A stretch of 64,000 bases of DNA from Pseudomonas cerasi (lineage in GTDB: Bacteria; Pseudomonadota; Gammaproteobacteria; Pseudomonadales; Pseudomonadaceae), in contig NZ_LT222319.1 in NCBI RefSeq assembly GCF_900074915.1, forward strand, positions 4,869,001-4,933,000, given 5' to 3'. The notes beneath the pieces are model-generated. The model saw nothing but the letters and a program-made list of their open reading frames with translations. It did not search any database and was not told where the DNA came from. Each line of letters begins with the position of its first letter. Positions within the stretch are counted from its first letter, which is position 1. Both the position numbers and the translations under genes were made by a program. Positions 29,701 through 38,099 of the stretch are shown here, one piece after another.

Positions 29701-31683
29701 GAGCTGCGCGTAATGGCTCAAGCCTGGACCGACGACCGCTACGGTATGGCCGAGGCGAAAACCGTGGTTGCCGCGCCGATCATCGCCGAACTGTCGACGC
29801 CGCGCTTTCTTGCCGGTGGCGACCAGACCAGCGTGGCGCTGGACGTCTCCAACCTGTCGGGCAAGGCACAGAAGCTGGACGTGAAAATCAGCGCTGAGGG
29901 CCAGTTGAGCATTCCGGGCGGCGACCAGAGCAAGCCCCTGCAGCTCAAGGAAGGCCAGCGCGTCACCCTGAAGGTTCCGGTGCTGGCGCAAGGCGGCCTG
30001 GGTCAGGGCAAGATCAAGGTGCTGGTCGAAGGTCTGGACCTGCCGGGCGAAAACCTGCCGGCCTTCACACGCGAATGGACCGTCGGCGTACGCCCGGCCT
30101 ACCCGGCAATGCTCAAGCATTATCGCGCCACGCTCAATGATCAGCCCTGGAGCCTGCCGGAGGGCGCGCTGGAAGCGTTCGAACCGGCCGGTCGTGAGGC
30201 GCTGCTGTCGTTGTCGAGCCGTCCGCCCTTGAACCTCGGCGAACAGATTCGCGCATTGAAAGCCTACCCCTACGGCTGCCTGGAACAGACCGCCAGCGGT
30301 CTGTACCCGTCGCTGTATGCCGATGCCGCAACCCTCAAACGCCTGGGCCTGACCGGCGAAACGGATGCCGAACGCAAGCGCAAGGTCGAGATCGGCATCG
30401 AGCGGCTGCTGGGCATGCAACGTTACAACGGCAGTTTTGGCCTGTGGGGCTCGGACAGCGACGAGGAATACTGGCTGACGGCGTATGTCACAGACTTCCT
30501 GTTGCGCGCCCGGGATCAGGGCTTTGCCGTGCCGCCGGATGCGCTGAAGAAAGCCAGTGAACGCCTGCTGCGTTATCTGCAGGACGCCGGCCAGATTCAG
30601 GTCAATTACAGCCAGAACGCCGAACATACGCGCTTCGCCGTGCAAGCCTATGCCGGGCTGGTGCTGTCGCGCAGTCAGCAGGCACCGCTCGCCGCCTTGC
30701 GCAGCCTGTTCGACCGCCGCAGTGACGCCCGCTCCGGCCTGCCATTGGTGCAATTGACAGTCGCGCTGGAGAAGATGGGCGACAAACCCCGCGCCGACCA
30801 GGCCCTGATGGCGGGTCTGGCCGCCAGCCGCAAGAATGAATGGCTGGCCGACTACGGCAGTTCGCTGCGTGATCAGGCGTTGATACTGGCATTGCTGGAA
30901 GAAAACGACCTCGCCAAAGACAAGCGTGATGAGCGCCTATTCGCCTTGGCGGATGAGGTGGCGGCCAATCGTTACCTGTCGACCCAGGAAAGCAATTCAC
31001 TGTTCATGGCTGGCCGTAACCTGCTGGGCAAACCGGAAAAAGACTGGACCGCCAGCATTGTCAGCGGCACTCAAAACCGCGAACTGAGCAACCGGCAGCC
31101 GGGCCTCAAACTGGACGGTTCGCTGCTGGCCTCGCCGCTTTCGGTGCACAACCAGAGCGGCGAAGCGCTTTACCAGCAACTGACCGTCTCCGGTTATCCC
31201 ACCCAGGCGCCTGTAGCGGGTGGCGAAAACCTGAGCATTCGCCGCGAGTACCTGAACCTGAGCGGCGCACCGCTGAACATCGGCGCCTTGAAAACCGGGC
31301 AACTGGTGCTGGTGCACTTGGAAATCGGTGCCAAACAGCGCGTCCCGGATGCGCTGGTGGTGGACCTGCTGCCTGCAGGCCTGGAGCTGGAAAACCAGAA
31401 CCTGGCGCAAAGCGCGGCAAGCCTGGAAGACGCCAGCGAGGAGGTGAAAACCATCCGCGAATCGATGGAAAACGCCGGGATCAAGCATCAGGAATATCGT
31501 GGCGACCGCTACGTGGCAGCCCTGGACATCGACGGCAGCAGCACTGTGCACCTGCTCTACCTGGCGCGAGCCGTCACCCCGGGCACCTACCGCATACCGC
31601 CGCCGCAGGTCGAATCCATGTACCGCCCGAACTGGCAAGCCCTGGGCGAAGCGCCAGCGCAGATGGTGGTGAAGGGAAAATGA
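26737..31683 (+). CDS. Bacterial alpha-2-macroglobulin (YfhM type, with thioester)
   Basis: 1648 residues from this ATG (1654 from the first possible start, 26719). A lipoprotein signal ends in LLSAC and is followed by a Ser/Pro linker. Many MG domains follow, and a thioester motif CLEQ lies in YPYGCLEQTASG (Cys at nt 30277-30279, residue 1181 or 1187 by start). The last 500 residues are the helical thioester domain and MG10. E. coli YfhM (ECAM, 1653 residues) has the same size, thioester and pbpC neighbour. It is thought to trap attacking proteases in the periplasm while PbpC repairs peptidoglycan. It differs from the thioester-less MagD type. Confidence 0.9.
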   Translation: MLNKGLFLACALALLSACDSSSTDKPAPATAPTTQATVNDKKPKPAVDLAALSKRYAGRELTVIDVSEIQVDGASTLSVSLSVPLDPEQKFDEKLHLVDSKNGKVDGAWELSDNLMELRLRHLEPQRKLVLTVDAGLLAVNKAKLATEYISRLETRDLQPSVGFASRGSLLPTRLAEGLPVIALNVDKVDVEFFRIKPDSMPNFLAQWDGASSLSSYSSEELLPMAELVYSGRFDLKPARNTRETLLLPIAGIKPLQQPGVYLAVMRASGTYSYSQPATLLTLSDIGLSVHRYSNRLDVFTQALEGSKALSDISVDVYDDNGKVVAQGKTDSDGHAQLPLPAKAAVVLAHKDEQTSMLRLNSSALDLAEFDISGPQAHPLQFFIFGPRDLYRPGETVLLNGLLRDSDGNTVKPQPITVEVRRPDDQVSRKFVWEADSNGFYQYQLPLADEAPTGRWQLLFDLGDGKPQLYEFKVEDLLPERLALELKGSDTPVAPADNPQFDITGRYLYGAPASGNTLTGQVYVRPLREAVPKLPGYQFGSITEEDLKHDLELEPVTLDAEGHSTLAVQSEWAQAKSPLQLILQASLQESGGRPITRRLVQPIWPAEHLPGVRALFGSSTGGDDYDNEAKGEAQTNGDGPADFEIVMADAAGKKLGADNVKVRLIRERRDYYWNYSADDGWSYHFNEKFLNLNEETVSITKDATAKVSFPVEWGPYRVEVEDPSTGMVSSLRFWAGYRWQDNTDGGAVRPDQVKLALDKPAYNDGDTAKVTVTPPAAGKGYLLVESSEGPLWWQEIDVPAEGKSYDIPLDKKWARHDLYVTALVIRPGERKANVTPKRAVGVLHLPLDRAQRKLALTVTAPEKMRPRQPLTLKVAAKNADGSVPKQVHVLVSAVDVGILNITSYATPDPFASLFGRKQYGADQLDIYGQLIEAGQGRLASMAFGGDALAKGGKRPDTSVTIVALQSAPVTLNDAGEGEVSVDIPDFNGELRVMAQAWTDDRYGMAEAKTVVAAPIIAELSTPRFLAGGDQTSVALDVSNLSGKAQKLDVKISAEGQLSIPGGDQSKPLQLKEGQRVTLKVPVLAQGGLGQGKIKVLVEGLDLPGENLPAFTREWTVGVRPAYPAMLKHYRATLNDQPWSLPEGALEAFEPAGREALLSLSSRPPLNLGEQIRALKAYPYGCLEQTASGLYPSLYADAATLKRLGLTGETDAERKRKVEIGIERLLGMQRYNGSFGLWGSDSDEEYWLTAYVTDFLLRARDQGFAVPPDALKKASERLLRYLQDAGQIQVNYSQNAEHTRFAVQAYAGLVLSRSQQAPLAALRSLFDRRSDARSGLPLVQLTVALEKMGDKPRADQALMAGLAASRKNEWLADYGSSLRDQALILALLEENDLAKDKRDERLFALADEVAANRYLSTQESNSLFMAGRNLLGKPEKDWTASIVSGTQNRELSNRQPGLKLDGSLLASPLSVHNQSGEALYQQLTVSGYPTQAPVAGGENLSIRREYLNLSGAPLNIGALKTGQLVLVHLEIGAKQRVPDALVVDLLPAGLELENQNLAQSAASLEDASEEVKTIRESMENAGIKHQEYRGDRYVAALDIDGSSTVHLLYLARAVTPGTYRIPPPQVESMYRPNWQALGEAPAQMVVKGK

Positions 31684-31995
31684 TCGCCAATTGATTGGAA
31701 TGCATGACAGTGGAAGCAAGCTTGCTCACAAAGGGGCCGACGCACCACAGATCCAGTAGGAGCGACCGGGGCGGCGATCCGCATTGTTCGCGAAAGGACC
31801 GGTACAGGCTTCGGAAACAGCGTGCCCGAACCATCGTCTTCGCGAGCAAGCGAAGCGTCGCCCGGCTCGCTCCCACAAAGGCCTCACTGCATCGACAGCA
31901 ATGGTGGTTCTTCGGTGTATCTACGTGGGAGCGAGCTTGCTCGCGAAGGCGTCGCCCCGTTCACCCACCATGGCGGCAGGCTAGCCTTCAACGCA
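31684..31995. repeat. Cluster of REP-like elements downstream of the alpha-2-macroglobulin gene
   Basis: At least three copies of the widespread Pseudomonas REP sequence (GAGCGAGCTTGCTCGCGAAGG and its inverse GCGAGCAAGCG...GCTCGCTCCCAC) are visible at about 31711-31732, 31845-31880 and 31928-31955, in both orientations. I see no gene here. These elements often sit at operon ends and can act in mRNA stability, gyrase binding or RAYT mobilisation. Confidence 0.75.
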
Positions 31996-32289
31996 TCAAT
32001 GAATGATCCAGCTCAGCAACCAGAGGCCCAGCGCCAGCCAGATGATGCCAAGGATGATCGAAGCGCGCATGAAGGCGCGGACCGCCGAGTACAGCAGCAT
32101 CAGGCCGATGACCAGTGCGATGATGCTGATCAGCGAGGTGTCCATGCCCAGCGTGCGGGACAAGCCATCGACAAAATTTCCCCCAGCATGGGTAAACCCG
32201 TTGAACAACCACGCCAGACCGTCGACAAAGAAGCGAATGATCGCGCCGATGGCCTGCCCGAGCCATTCAAAAAAGCCTTCTACCTGCAT
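31996..32289 (-). CDS. Small inner-membrane protein of unknown function
   Basis: 97 residues from an ATG with CAGGACG eight bases upstream. An amphipathic N-terminus (GFFEWLGQAIGAIIRFF) precedes two or three membrane helices (LISIIALVIGLMLLY and IILGIIWLALGLWLLSWI). I do not recognise a named family. It lies antisense between two co-oriented genes (alpha-2-macroglobulin and pbpC), with 95 bases before the pbpC start, so the last two may not share one transcript. Protein-like composition and a good ribosome site support it as a real gene. Confidence 0.7.
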   Translation of the reverse strand: MQVEGFFEWLGQAIGAIIRFFVDGLAWLFNGFTHAGGNFVDGLSRTLGMDTSLISIIALVIGLMLLYSAVRAFMRASIILGIIWLALGLWLLSWIIH

Positions 32290-32384
32290 ATGTACGTCCT
32301 GATTGGGGTCGTGAAGAAAATGGTCTGTCCGCTTTGGCTGTCGCAATGCGTGTCAGGTTCCGTGGATCATAAAGGCTCTTTGCG

Positions 32385-34733
32385 TTGAAACCTGAATTTC
32401 TTCTGCGCCTGCCGCGAACATTCAAGTGGCTGGCGGGCGCGATCATGCTGCTGATCGCCCTCCTCTGGCTGGCCGACCGACTTTGGCCGCTGCCACTGCC
32501 CAGAGACGATCTGGCTCGCGTCGTCCTGGCCGAGGACGGCACGCCACTGTGGCGCTTTGCCGACGCCAATGGCGTGTGGCGCTACCCGGTCAGCAACGAG
32601 CAGGTCTCGCCCTACTACCTCGAAGCCCTGCTGACCTACGAAGACCGCTGGTTCTACAGCCATCCCGGGGTTAATCCGCTGGCGCTGTTACGCGCCACCT
32701 GGCAAAACCTCAGCGGTGCCCGTGTAGTCTCGGGTGGCAGCACGCTGTCGATGCAAGTGGCGCGGTTGCTCGATCCGCATTCACGCACGCTATCCGGCAA
32801 GTTTCGTCAGCTGTGGCGTACGCTGCAGCTTGAGTGGCACCTGTCCAAGGATCAGATCCTCAGTCTGTACCTCAATCGCGCCCCGTTCGGCGGCACACTG
32901 CAAGGCGTCGCAGCCGCCAGTTGGGCCTATCTGGGCAAGTCGCCGCAGAACCTGACCCGCGCCGAGGCAGCATTGCTGGCGGTGCTGCCACAGGCGCCAA
33001 GCCGCCTGCGTCCTGATCGCCACCCGCAGCGGGCGCAGCAGGCCCGCGACAAGGTGCTGAGGCGCCTGGCAGAGTTTCAGGTGTGGCCGCAAGCAAGCGT
33101 GAACGAAGCACTGGAAGAGCCTTTGTGGCTGGCACCGCGACAGGAACCGAGCCTGGCGCCGTTGCTGGCCCGACGCCTGAATCGCCCCAACAGCCCGCCA
33201 CTGATCCGCACCACGCTGGACGCCTCACTGCAACGGCGCATGGAAGACCTGCTGATGGGCTGGCGCGCACGACTCCCGGAGCGAACGTCGGCAGCGATTC
33301 TGGTGGTCGAGGCGGAAAACATGGCCGTGCGCGCGTACGTCGGCTCGGTGGACATCAACGACGCCAAGCGTTTCGGCCATGTGGACATGGTCACTGCCCT
33401 GCGTTCGCCGGGCTCGACGCTCAAGCCGTTCCTGTACGGCATGGCCATGGACGCCGGGCTGATCCACTCCGAATCCCTGATGCAGGATGTACCGCGGCGC
33501 TATGGCGACTATCGACCAGGCAACTTTTCGAGCGGTTTCGGCGGGCCGGTGGCGGCCAGTTCGGCGCTGTCGATGTCGCTCAACCTGCCTGCCGTGCAAT
33601 TGCTCGAGGTCTACGGGCCGAAGCGCTTCGCCGCCGAACTGCGCAATGGCGGCGTCCCCCTGACCCTGCCGCCGCTGGCCGAGCCGAGTCTGGCACTGAT
33701 TCTTGGCGGCGCAGGCAGTCGGTTAGAGGACTTGGTGACAGGCTACAGCGCCTTCGCGCGCGGCGGGCGCAGTGCCGATGTTCGACTGCAACCGCAGGAC
33801 CGACTGCGTGAACGGCGGATGATGTCACCGGGCGCTGCGTGGATCATTCGACGCATTCTCAGTGGCCAGTCGCGCCCGGACATCGACCCGCGCGCCGAGC
33901 TGGTACAGCGCCCGCAACTGGCCTGGAAAACCGGCACCAGCTATGGCTTCCGCGATGCCTGGGCGATTGGCGTCGGGCCGCGTTTCCTGGTCGGTGTCTG
34001 GATCGGTCGGCCGGATGGCACACCGGTGCCAGGGCAGTTCGGGCTGGCTTCGGCGGCGCCGCTGATGCTTCAGGTGCACGATGTGCTGGTCAATCGCGAC
34101 AGTCAGCGCGGGATCGCCGCACCGGTGCAACCCGTGCCGCAGAACGTCGGTGTGGCCGCCATCTGCTGGCCGCTGGGTCAACCGATGAGCAAAAGCGACC
34201 CCAATTGCCGTCGCCAACGTTTCGCCTGGACGCTTGACGGCACCACGCCGCCCACCCTGCAAGCGGCCGACCAACCGCTCGGGCTGGGTTTGCAGGAACG
34301 TGTCTGGGTCAATGCCAAGGGGCTACGCGTCGCGGCCAATTGCCCGGACGCCCGAGCGCAGGACATCGCGCTATGGCCTGCGCCTCTTGAGCCCTGGCTG
34401 CCCAGAGCAGAGCGGCGTGATGCACGCCTGCCGCCCGCTGACCCGGATTGCCCACCGCAGAACCTGAACCTGGCGCCCCCGCTGAGCATTGTCGGCGTGC
34501 GCGAAGGCGACAACCTGCGCCTGCCTGCCGCCAGTCGTCAGGCTTTACGCCTCACGCTCTCGGCGCTCGGCGGCAGTGGCCATCGCTGGTGGTTTATCGA
34601 TGGCAAACCTCTGGCAGACACCGACACCCGGCAAGACTTCACCCCCACCCTGAATAAACCGGGGCGTTATCAGTTAAGCGTGCTGGACGAGAGCGGCCAG
34701 ACGGCGCGGGTTGAATTCAGCGTGGTGGAGTGA
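32385..34733 (+). CDS. pbpC: Penicillin-binding protein 1C
   Basis: 782 residues. One N-terminal helix (about 18-33) is followed by a GT51 glycosyltransferase domain with EDRWFYSHPGVNP and GGSTLSMQVARLL, then a transpeptidase domain with SPGSTLKPF, SLN and KTGTSYGFRDAW, and a C-terminal BiPBP_C domain. The start is a TTG with AAAGG about ten bases upstream; no nearer ATG gives the membrane anchor. It is the usual partner of thioester alpha-2-macroglobulins and probably repairs damaged wall. Confidence 0.92.
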   Translation: MKPEFLLRLPRTFKWLAGAIMLLIALLWLADRLWPLPLPRDDLARVVLAEDGTPLWRFADANGVWRYPVSNEQVSPYYLEALLTYEDRWFYSHPGVNPLALLRATWQNLSGARVVSGGSTLSMQVARLLDPHSRTLSGKFRQLWRTLQLEWHLSKDQILSLYLNRAPFGGTLQGVAAASWAYLGKSPQNLTRAEAALLAVLPQAPSRLRPDRHPQRAQQARDKVLRRLAEFQVWPQASVNEALEEPLWLAPRQEPSLAPLLARRLNRPNSPPLIRTTLDASLQRRMEDLLMGWRARLPERTSAAILVVEAENMAVRAYVGSVDINDAKRFGHVDMVTALRSPGSTLKPFLYGMAMDAGLIHSESLMQDVPRRYGDYRPGNFSSGFGGPVAASSALSMSLNLPAVQLLEVYGPKRFAAELRNGGVPLTLPPLAEPSLALILGGAGSRLEDLVTGYSAFARGGRSADVRLQPQDRLRERRMMSPGAAWIIRRILSGQSRPDIDPRAELVQRPQLAWKTGTSYGFRDAWAIGVGPRFLVGVWIGRPDGTPVPGQFGLASAAPLMLQVHDVLVNRDSQRGIAAPVQPVPQNVGVAAICWPLGQPMSKSDPNCRRQRFAWTLDGTTPPTLQAADQPLGLGLQERVWVNAKGLRVAANCPDARAQDIALWPAPLEPWLPRAERRDARLPPADPDCPPQNLNLAPPLSIVGVREGDNLRLPAASRQALRLTLSALGGSGHRWWFIDGKPLADTDTRQDFTPTLNKPGRYQLSVLDESGQTARVEFSVVE

Positions 34734-34739
34734 ACGCAG

Positions 34740-34855
34740 ACGGGTGTGACGCAGAGCGTCACGAAAGGCGTTCCCACGCTGGAGCGTGAGGAACGCTAGC
34801 CCTTTAACTATCGTGCCCATGCTCCAGCGTGATCATGCTGCAGGGCGCGATGCCT
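34740..34855. repeat. REP-like palindromes downstream of pbpC
   Basis: Contains the perfect palindrome GTGACGC-AGA-GCGTCAC (34746-34762) followed by CCCACGCTGGAGCGTGAGG (hairpin with arms CACGC and GCGTG) and a further CATGCTCCAGCGTG. The same family occurs near 26515-26599. Confidence 0.65.
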
Positions 34856-34859
34856 GTCG

Positions 34860-35267
34860 TCACTGAACCTGGAAAACCTTCGGCTCGGGAAACAGGTTGT
34901 TGAGGGTTTCCAGCAAACGGACGTGATAGATCGGCTTGCGGAACAGGTCGAGCACGTGCAGGCGCAGCAAATCGCTGACGTCATCCATGTCGGCATGGCC
35001 GGAGGTGACGATAACGGGCAAATGCTGACGTGAGGTGTGATCGCGCAGGTGGCGAATCAGCTGAATGCCGCTTTCCTCGGGCATACGCAGGTCAGTGATT
35101 ACCAGCGCGATATCCGGATGAATGGTCAACTGGTGCAGGGCCATCTTGACGGAAGACGCCGTGAAACAGCAGAACCCCTCACCTTCGAGCAGTTCTGCCA
35201 ATTCCTCGTTTGCGTCCTCTTCGTCATCAACCAGAAGCAGTTGTTGGCGGATGGGGTGGACAGCCAT
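34860..35267 (-). CDS. Single-domain response regulator
   Basis: 135 residues forming one receiver domain and nothing more. Conserved residues are visible: LLVDDEEDANEEL (acidic pocket), ITDLRMPEESG (phospho-acceptor Asp), TSGH (Thr/Ser switch) and a KPI near the C-terminus. There is no DNA-binding or output domain, so it acts by protein contact or as a phosphate sink. It stands 41 bases downstream of the flp pilin stop on the same strand. That position makes a role in the Tad pilus plausible but unproven; the kinase is not obvious. Confidence 0.85.
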   Translation of the reverse strand: MAVHPIRQQLLLVDDEEDANEELAELLEGEGFCCFTASSVKMALHQLTIHPDIALVITDLRMPEESGIQLIRHLRDHTSRQHLPVIVTSGHADMDDVSDLLRLHVLDLFRKPIYHVRLLETLNNLFPEPKVFQVQ

Positions 35268-35308
35268 GTGGTTATCTCAACAGGGTGAACTCATAGCGCA
35301 ATCATAGA

Positions 35309-35548
35309 CTACCCCGCCGCAGGTGTGGAGGCCCCAGGCGTTGTACCCGTCGTGGTACCCGTCAAGGCAGTCTGAATTTTTGTGAAAATCGCCCCCACAC
35401 TTGTGCTGATCGTTGGAACAAAAGCAATCAACGCCACGGCAACCATCGCCGCTACCAAAGCGTATTCAATACCTGACGCCGCTTCACGATCCCTCAAAAA
35501 ACAACTGATCCGGGTATAGGCGCCTACATAAATCTTGGTCAGGAACAT
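35309..35548 (-). CDS. flp: Flp-type pilin subunit
   Basis: 79 residues from an ATG with AAGGAG seven bases upstream. A leader of about 24 residues precedes the Flp motif ASGIEYALVAAMVAVALIAF, with Glu at +5 and Tyr at +6, followed by a Thr/Pro/Ala-rich tail. Processed by FppA, it polymerises into the Flp pilus. Unusually, the residue before the presumed cleavage site is Ala instead of the highly conserved Gly (codon GCG). It is transcribed away from rcpC, as I recall for P. aeruginosa. Confidence 0.9.
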   Translation of the reverse strand: MFLTKIYVGAYTRISCFLRDREAASGIEYALVAAMVAVALIAFVPTISTSVGAIFTKIQTALTGTTTGTTPGASTPAAG

Positions 35549-35868
35549 CTCATTTCTCCTTGCGCCTCCGAGACGCGAACATGCATGACACATGCGAAAC
35601 TGTGTGTACCTCCAGCATTGTCTCCAATCCATAAACCCACAATCGCAACAAAGCATTAACCAGAAAGTTATAACCCCTGCACATGCCCCAAAACAAAGGC
35701 TTCAAACGGAGTCTCTTCAGCAAAAAACCCTTACACACCAAAGCATAATGGCGCTTTTGAATGAATGAGCTAATGTCACTAAAAGCCGTTATGCCGTTCA
35801 CCGTTGCTTGGTTTAAAAGTTGATGCACCGGTTCGAGAATGTCCTGCGATGACAAAGGGAAACTTGCC
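35549..35868. promoter_or_regulatory. Divergent regulatory region between flp and rcpC
   Basis: A 320-base AT-richer gap between the divergent flp and rcpC starts. It must hold promoters for both units and is the expected place for PprB binding. I could not pick out a convincing -35/-10 pair or a repeated operator by eye. Confidence 0.5.
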
Positions 35869-36828
35869 ATGAGCAGTCGTGTCACCATGGTGCTCGCTGT
35901 AGTGTTTTTGCTGGGTGCGTTAATCGCTGGGTATCTGGAAATTATTGTCGGCAGACCAACCGAAGTGTCTGTTGATACCCCACAATCGGCACCACCTGTA
36001 ACCACCGAACAAACCACCCCGCCCGCTCCGACTCCGCCCGTCGAGGATGCTGTGCGTCACAACGTTGTGGTGCTGGCGCGGGATGTTCCTGCCTACACCG
36101 CAATCACGGCCGATGACCTGACCATCGAGCGCCTCAAGGTCGCCCCACCCGGTAGCTTTGAAGGCATCGATAAAATCGTCGGCCGCAGCAGTTGGCGTAC
36201 GCTGACCGCCGGAACCTGGCTGACCGAAAGCAGCTTCGAGACGGGCGGCACCCTGGCGCGGATGATTCGGCCAAACGAGCGGGCCCTGGCGTTGCAAGTC
36301 GATGAAGTGACGGGCGCCTCCGGGCAACTCAGCCCCGGCGACTACGTGGATGCGCTGCTTTACCTGCCTGAAGACGCGAGCAATCCGAATCGATCGAGCC
36401 AGGTCGTGGTGCCTGCCCTGCGCATTCTCAGCGTTGGCGCGCTGCTCGGTCCGGACCGCAGCGGCAAGCCGGTGCAGGACATCAACGCCGACGAACGCCT
36501 CAAACAGGAGCAGCAGCGGATCAACGCGCGAACCGTCACGGTCGCGGTGCCGCAGGCCCTGGTGGCGCGCCTGATGCTGGCGTCGCAAACCGGTGTTCTG
36601 CGTCTGGCCGTGCGCAGCGCCGACGAGGGCAACCTGCAGGATTACTGGGCCAACGAAGCCGGCGGCCCTGACGCTGCCGAGCGACTCGATTCAGCCAACC
36701 GCCAACTGGTCAGCTTCAGACAACTTAGCCTGGGGCCGGCCAGCGCGCCAGCAACAGGCGCAATCCCGCGTACGTCTCGCGCTGTCGAGGTCATACGCGG
36801 TAACCAGATCACGCAACAAACTCCCTGA
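35869..36828 (+). CDS. rcpC: Flp pilus assembly protein RcpC/CpaB
   Basis: 319 residues from an ATG preceded by AAGGGA. One N-terminal membrane helix (about 5-25), then a Pro/Thr linker and an SAF domain (VVVLARDVPAYTAITADDL...), followed by the RcpC/CpaB conserved part with RALALQVDEVTGASGQLSPGDYVD. RcpC is a periplasmic component that works with the RcpA secretin. It is the first gene of the rcpC-rcpA-tadZ-tadA-tadB-tadC-tadD unit; rcpA follows after 20 bases. Confidence 0.9.
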   Translation: MSSRVTMVLAVVFLLGALIAGYLEIIVGRPTEVSVDTPQSAPPVTTEQTTPPAPTPPVEDAVRHNVVVLARDVPAYTAITADDLTIERLKVAPPGSFEGIDKIVGRSSWRTLTAGTWLTESSFETGGTLARMIRPNERALALQVDEVTGASGQLSPGDYVDALLYLPEDASNPNRSSQVVVPALRILSVGALLGPDRSGKPVQDINADERLKQEQQRINARTVTVAVPQALVARLMLASQTGVLRLAVRSADEGNLQDYWANEAGGPDAAERLDSANRQLVSFRQLSLGPASAPATGAIPRTSRAVEVIRGNQITQQTP

Positions 36829-36848
36829 TTGAGCAAGGATTGCATTTG

Positions 36849-38099
36849 ATGAGCTGTTGTTCCGTGCCAGTTATAAAACCCCGGCTGCTGGCGTTAGTCA
36901 TTGCAGCACTGGCCGCGCCAGGCGCGTGGGCCGCTTCGGGCAATTGTGCCGGCCTTGCCGCCATGCCGGCGGCCGTGGAAATCGACCAGGGCATTCAACG
37001 GGAGGTGCGCTCTGCGGTGCCCATCACCCGCATCGCCGTGGGTGATCCGAAAATCGCCGATGTGCACGTCAACGGCACCGACGGTTTTCTGTTGACCGGC
37101 GTCGCGCAGGGTACGACCAGCCTGATGGTCTGGACGACCTGCGCAAGTGCGCCGCGCCAGAGCATGGTCTTCGTGCGTGGCCGGGCGACGACAGCCATGG
37201 TCGAGAGTGTCACCGCGCCCTCTGCCGATGCGCAGTTACCCAGCCAGGTGCAGACCGACATTCGCTTTATCGAAGTCAGCCGCACCAAGCTCAAGGAAGC
37301 CAGTACCTCGATCTTCGGCAAGGGCTCGAACAACTTTCTGTTCGGCGCGCCCGGCACGGTGCCGGGTGTCAACGTCACGCCCGGCACCGTCAGCGGCACA
37401 AAGCCAAACATTCCGCTGAACAACAGCAATTTCAATATCGTCTGGGGCGGTGGCAGCAGCAAGGTGCTGGGCATGATCAATGCCATGGAAAACAGCGGCT
37501 ACGCCTACACCCTGGCACGCCCCAGCCTGGTCGCCCTCAACGGGCAAAGCGCGAGCTTTCTGGCCGGCGGCGAATTCCCGGTGCCGGTGCCCAATGGTGA
37601 AGGCAACGGTATCTCCATCGAGTACAAGGAGTTCGGCGTGCGCCTGACCCTGACCCCGACTGTCGTCGGCCGGGACCGGATTCTGCTGAAGGTCGCGCCG
37701 GAAGTCAGCGAACTGGATTTCTCGGCCGGTATCACCATCGCGGGGACCACTGTGCCGGCACTCAACATCCGCCGTACCGACACCAGCATTGCGCTTGCCG
37801 ACGGGGAGAGCTTCGTGGTCAGCGGCCTGATCAGTTCCAGCAACAGCGGCTCGGTGGACAAGTTTCCCGGCCTCGGCGACATCCCGATTCTCGGTGCATT
37901 TTTCCGCAGCTCGCAGATCCAGCGCGACGAGCGCGAACTGCTGATGATCGTCACCCCGCATCTGGTCCAGCCACTGGCCGCCAACGCCCGCCTGCCGTCA
38001 CTGCCAGGCGAGGGGCTGCGCACCTATGACCCGAGCTTCCCGCGTCTGTATTTTCTGGAAAACGGCGATTTCGACCGCCGCGACGGATTATCCAAATGA
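36849..38099 (+). CDS. rcpA: Tad outer-membrane secretin RcpA/CpaC
   Basis: 416 residues. A signal peptide ends around GAWA-A, a BON/N0-like domain with VPITRIAVGDPKIADV follows, and the secretin domain contains ALNGQSASFLAGGEFPVPVP and GDIPILGAFFRSSQ. It forms the outer-membrane pore for the Flp pilus. An in-frame TTG three codons upstream is another possible start. The last 4 bases overlap tadZ (ATGA), indicating translational coupling. Confidence 0.93.
   Translation: MSCCSVPVIKPRLLALVIAALAAPGAWAASGNCAGLAAMPAAVEIDQGIQREVRSAVPITRIAVGDPKIADVHVNGTDGFLLTGVAQGTTSLMVWTTCASAPRQSMVFVRGRATTAMVESVTAPSADAQLPSQVQTDIRFIEVSRTKLKEASTSIFGKGSNNFLFGAPGTVPGVNVTPGTVSGTKPNIPLNNSNFNIVWGGGSSKVLGMINAMENSGYAYTLARPSLVALNGQSASFLAGGEFPVPVPNGEGNGISIEYKEFGVRLTLTPTVVGRDRILLKVAPEVSELDFSAGITIAGTTVPALNIRRTDTSIALADGESFVVSGLISSSNSGSVDKFPGLGDIPILGAFFRSSQIQRDERELLMIVTPHLVQPLAANARLPSLPGEGLRTYDPSFPRLYFLENGDFDRRDGLSK

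Noticed and set aside
26881..30753. A 1290-residue open frame antisense to the alpha-2-macroglobulin gene
   Set aside because: It mirrors a well-supported gene in high-GC DNA; its composition (His, Gln, Arg and Val rich) and lack of any recognisable motif mark it as a shadow.
31684..31995. Regular repeats as a CRISPR array
   Set aside because: The units are palindromic REP sequences in alternating orientation with irregular spacing and no cas genes.
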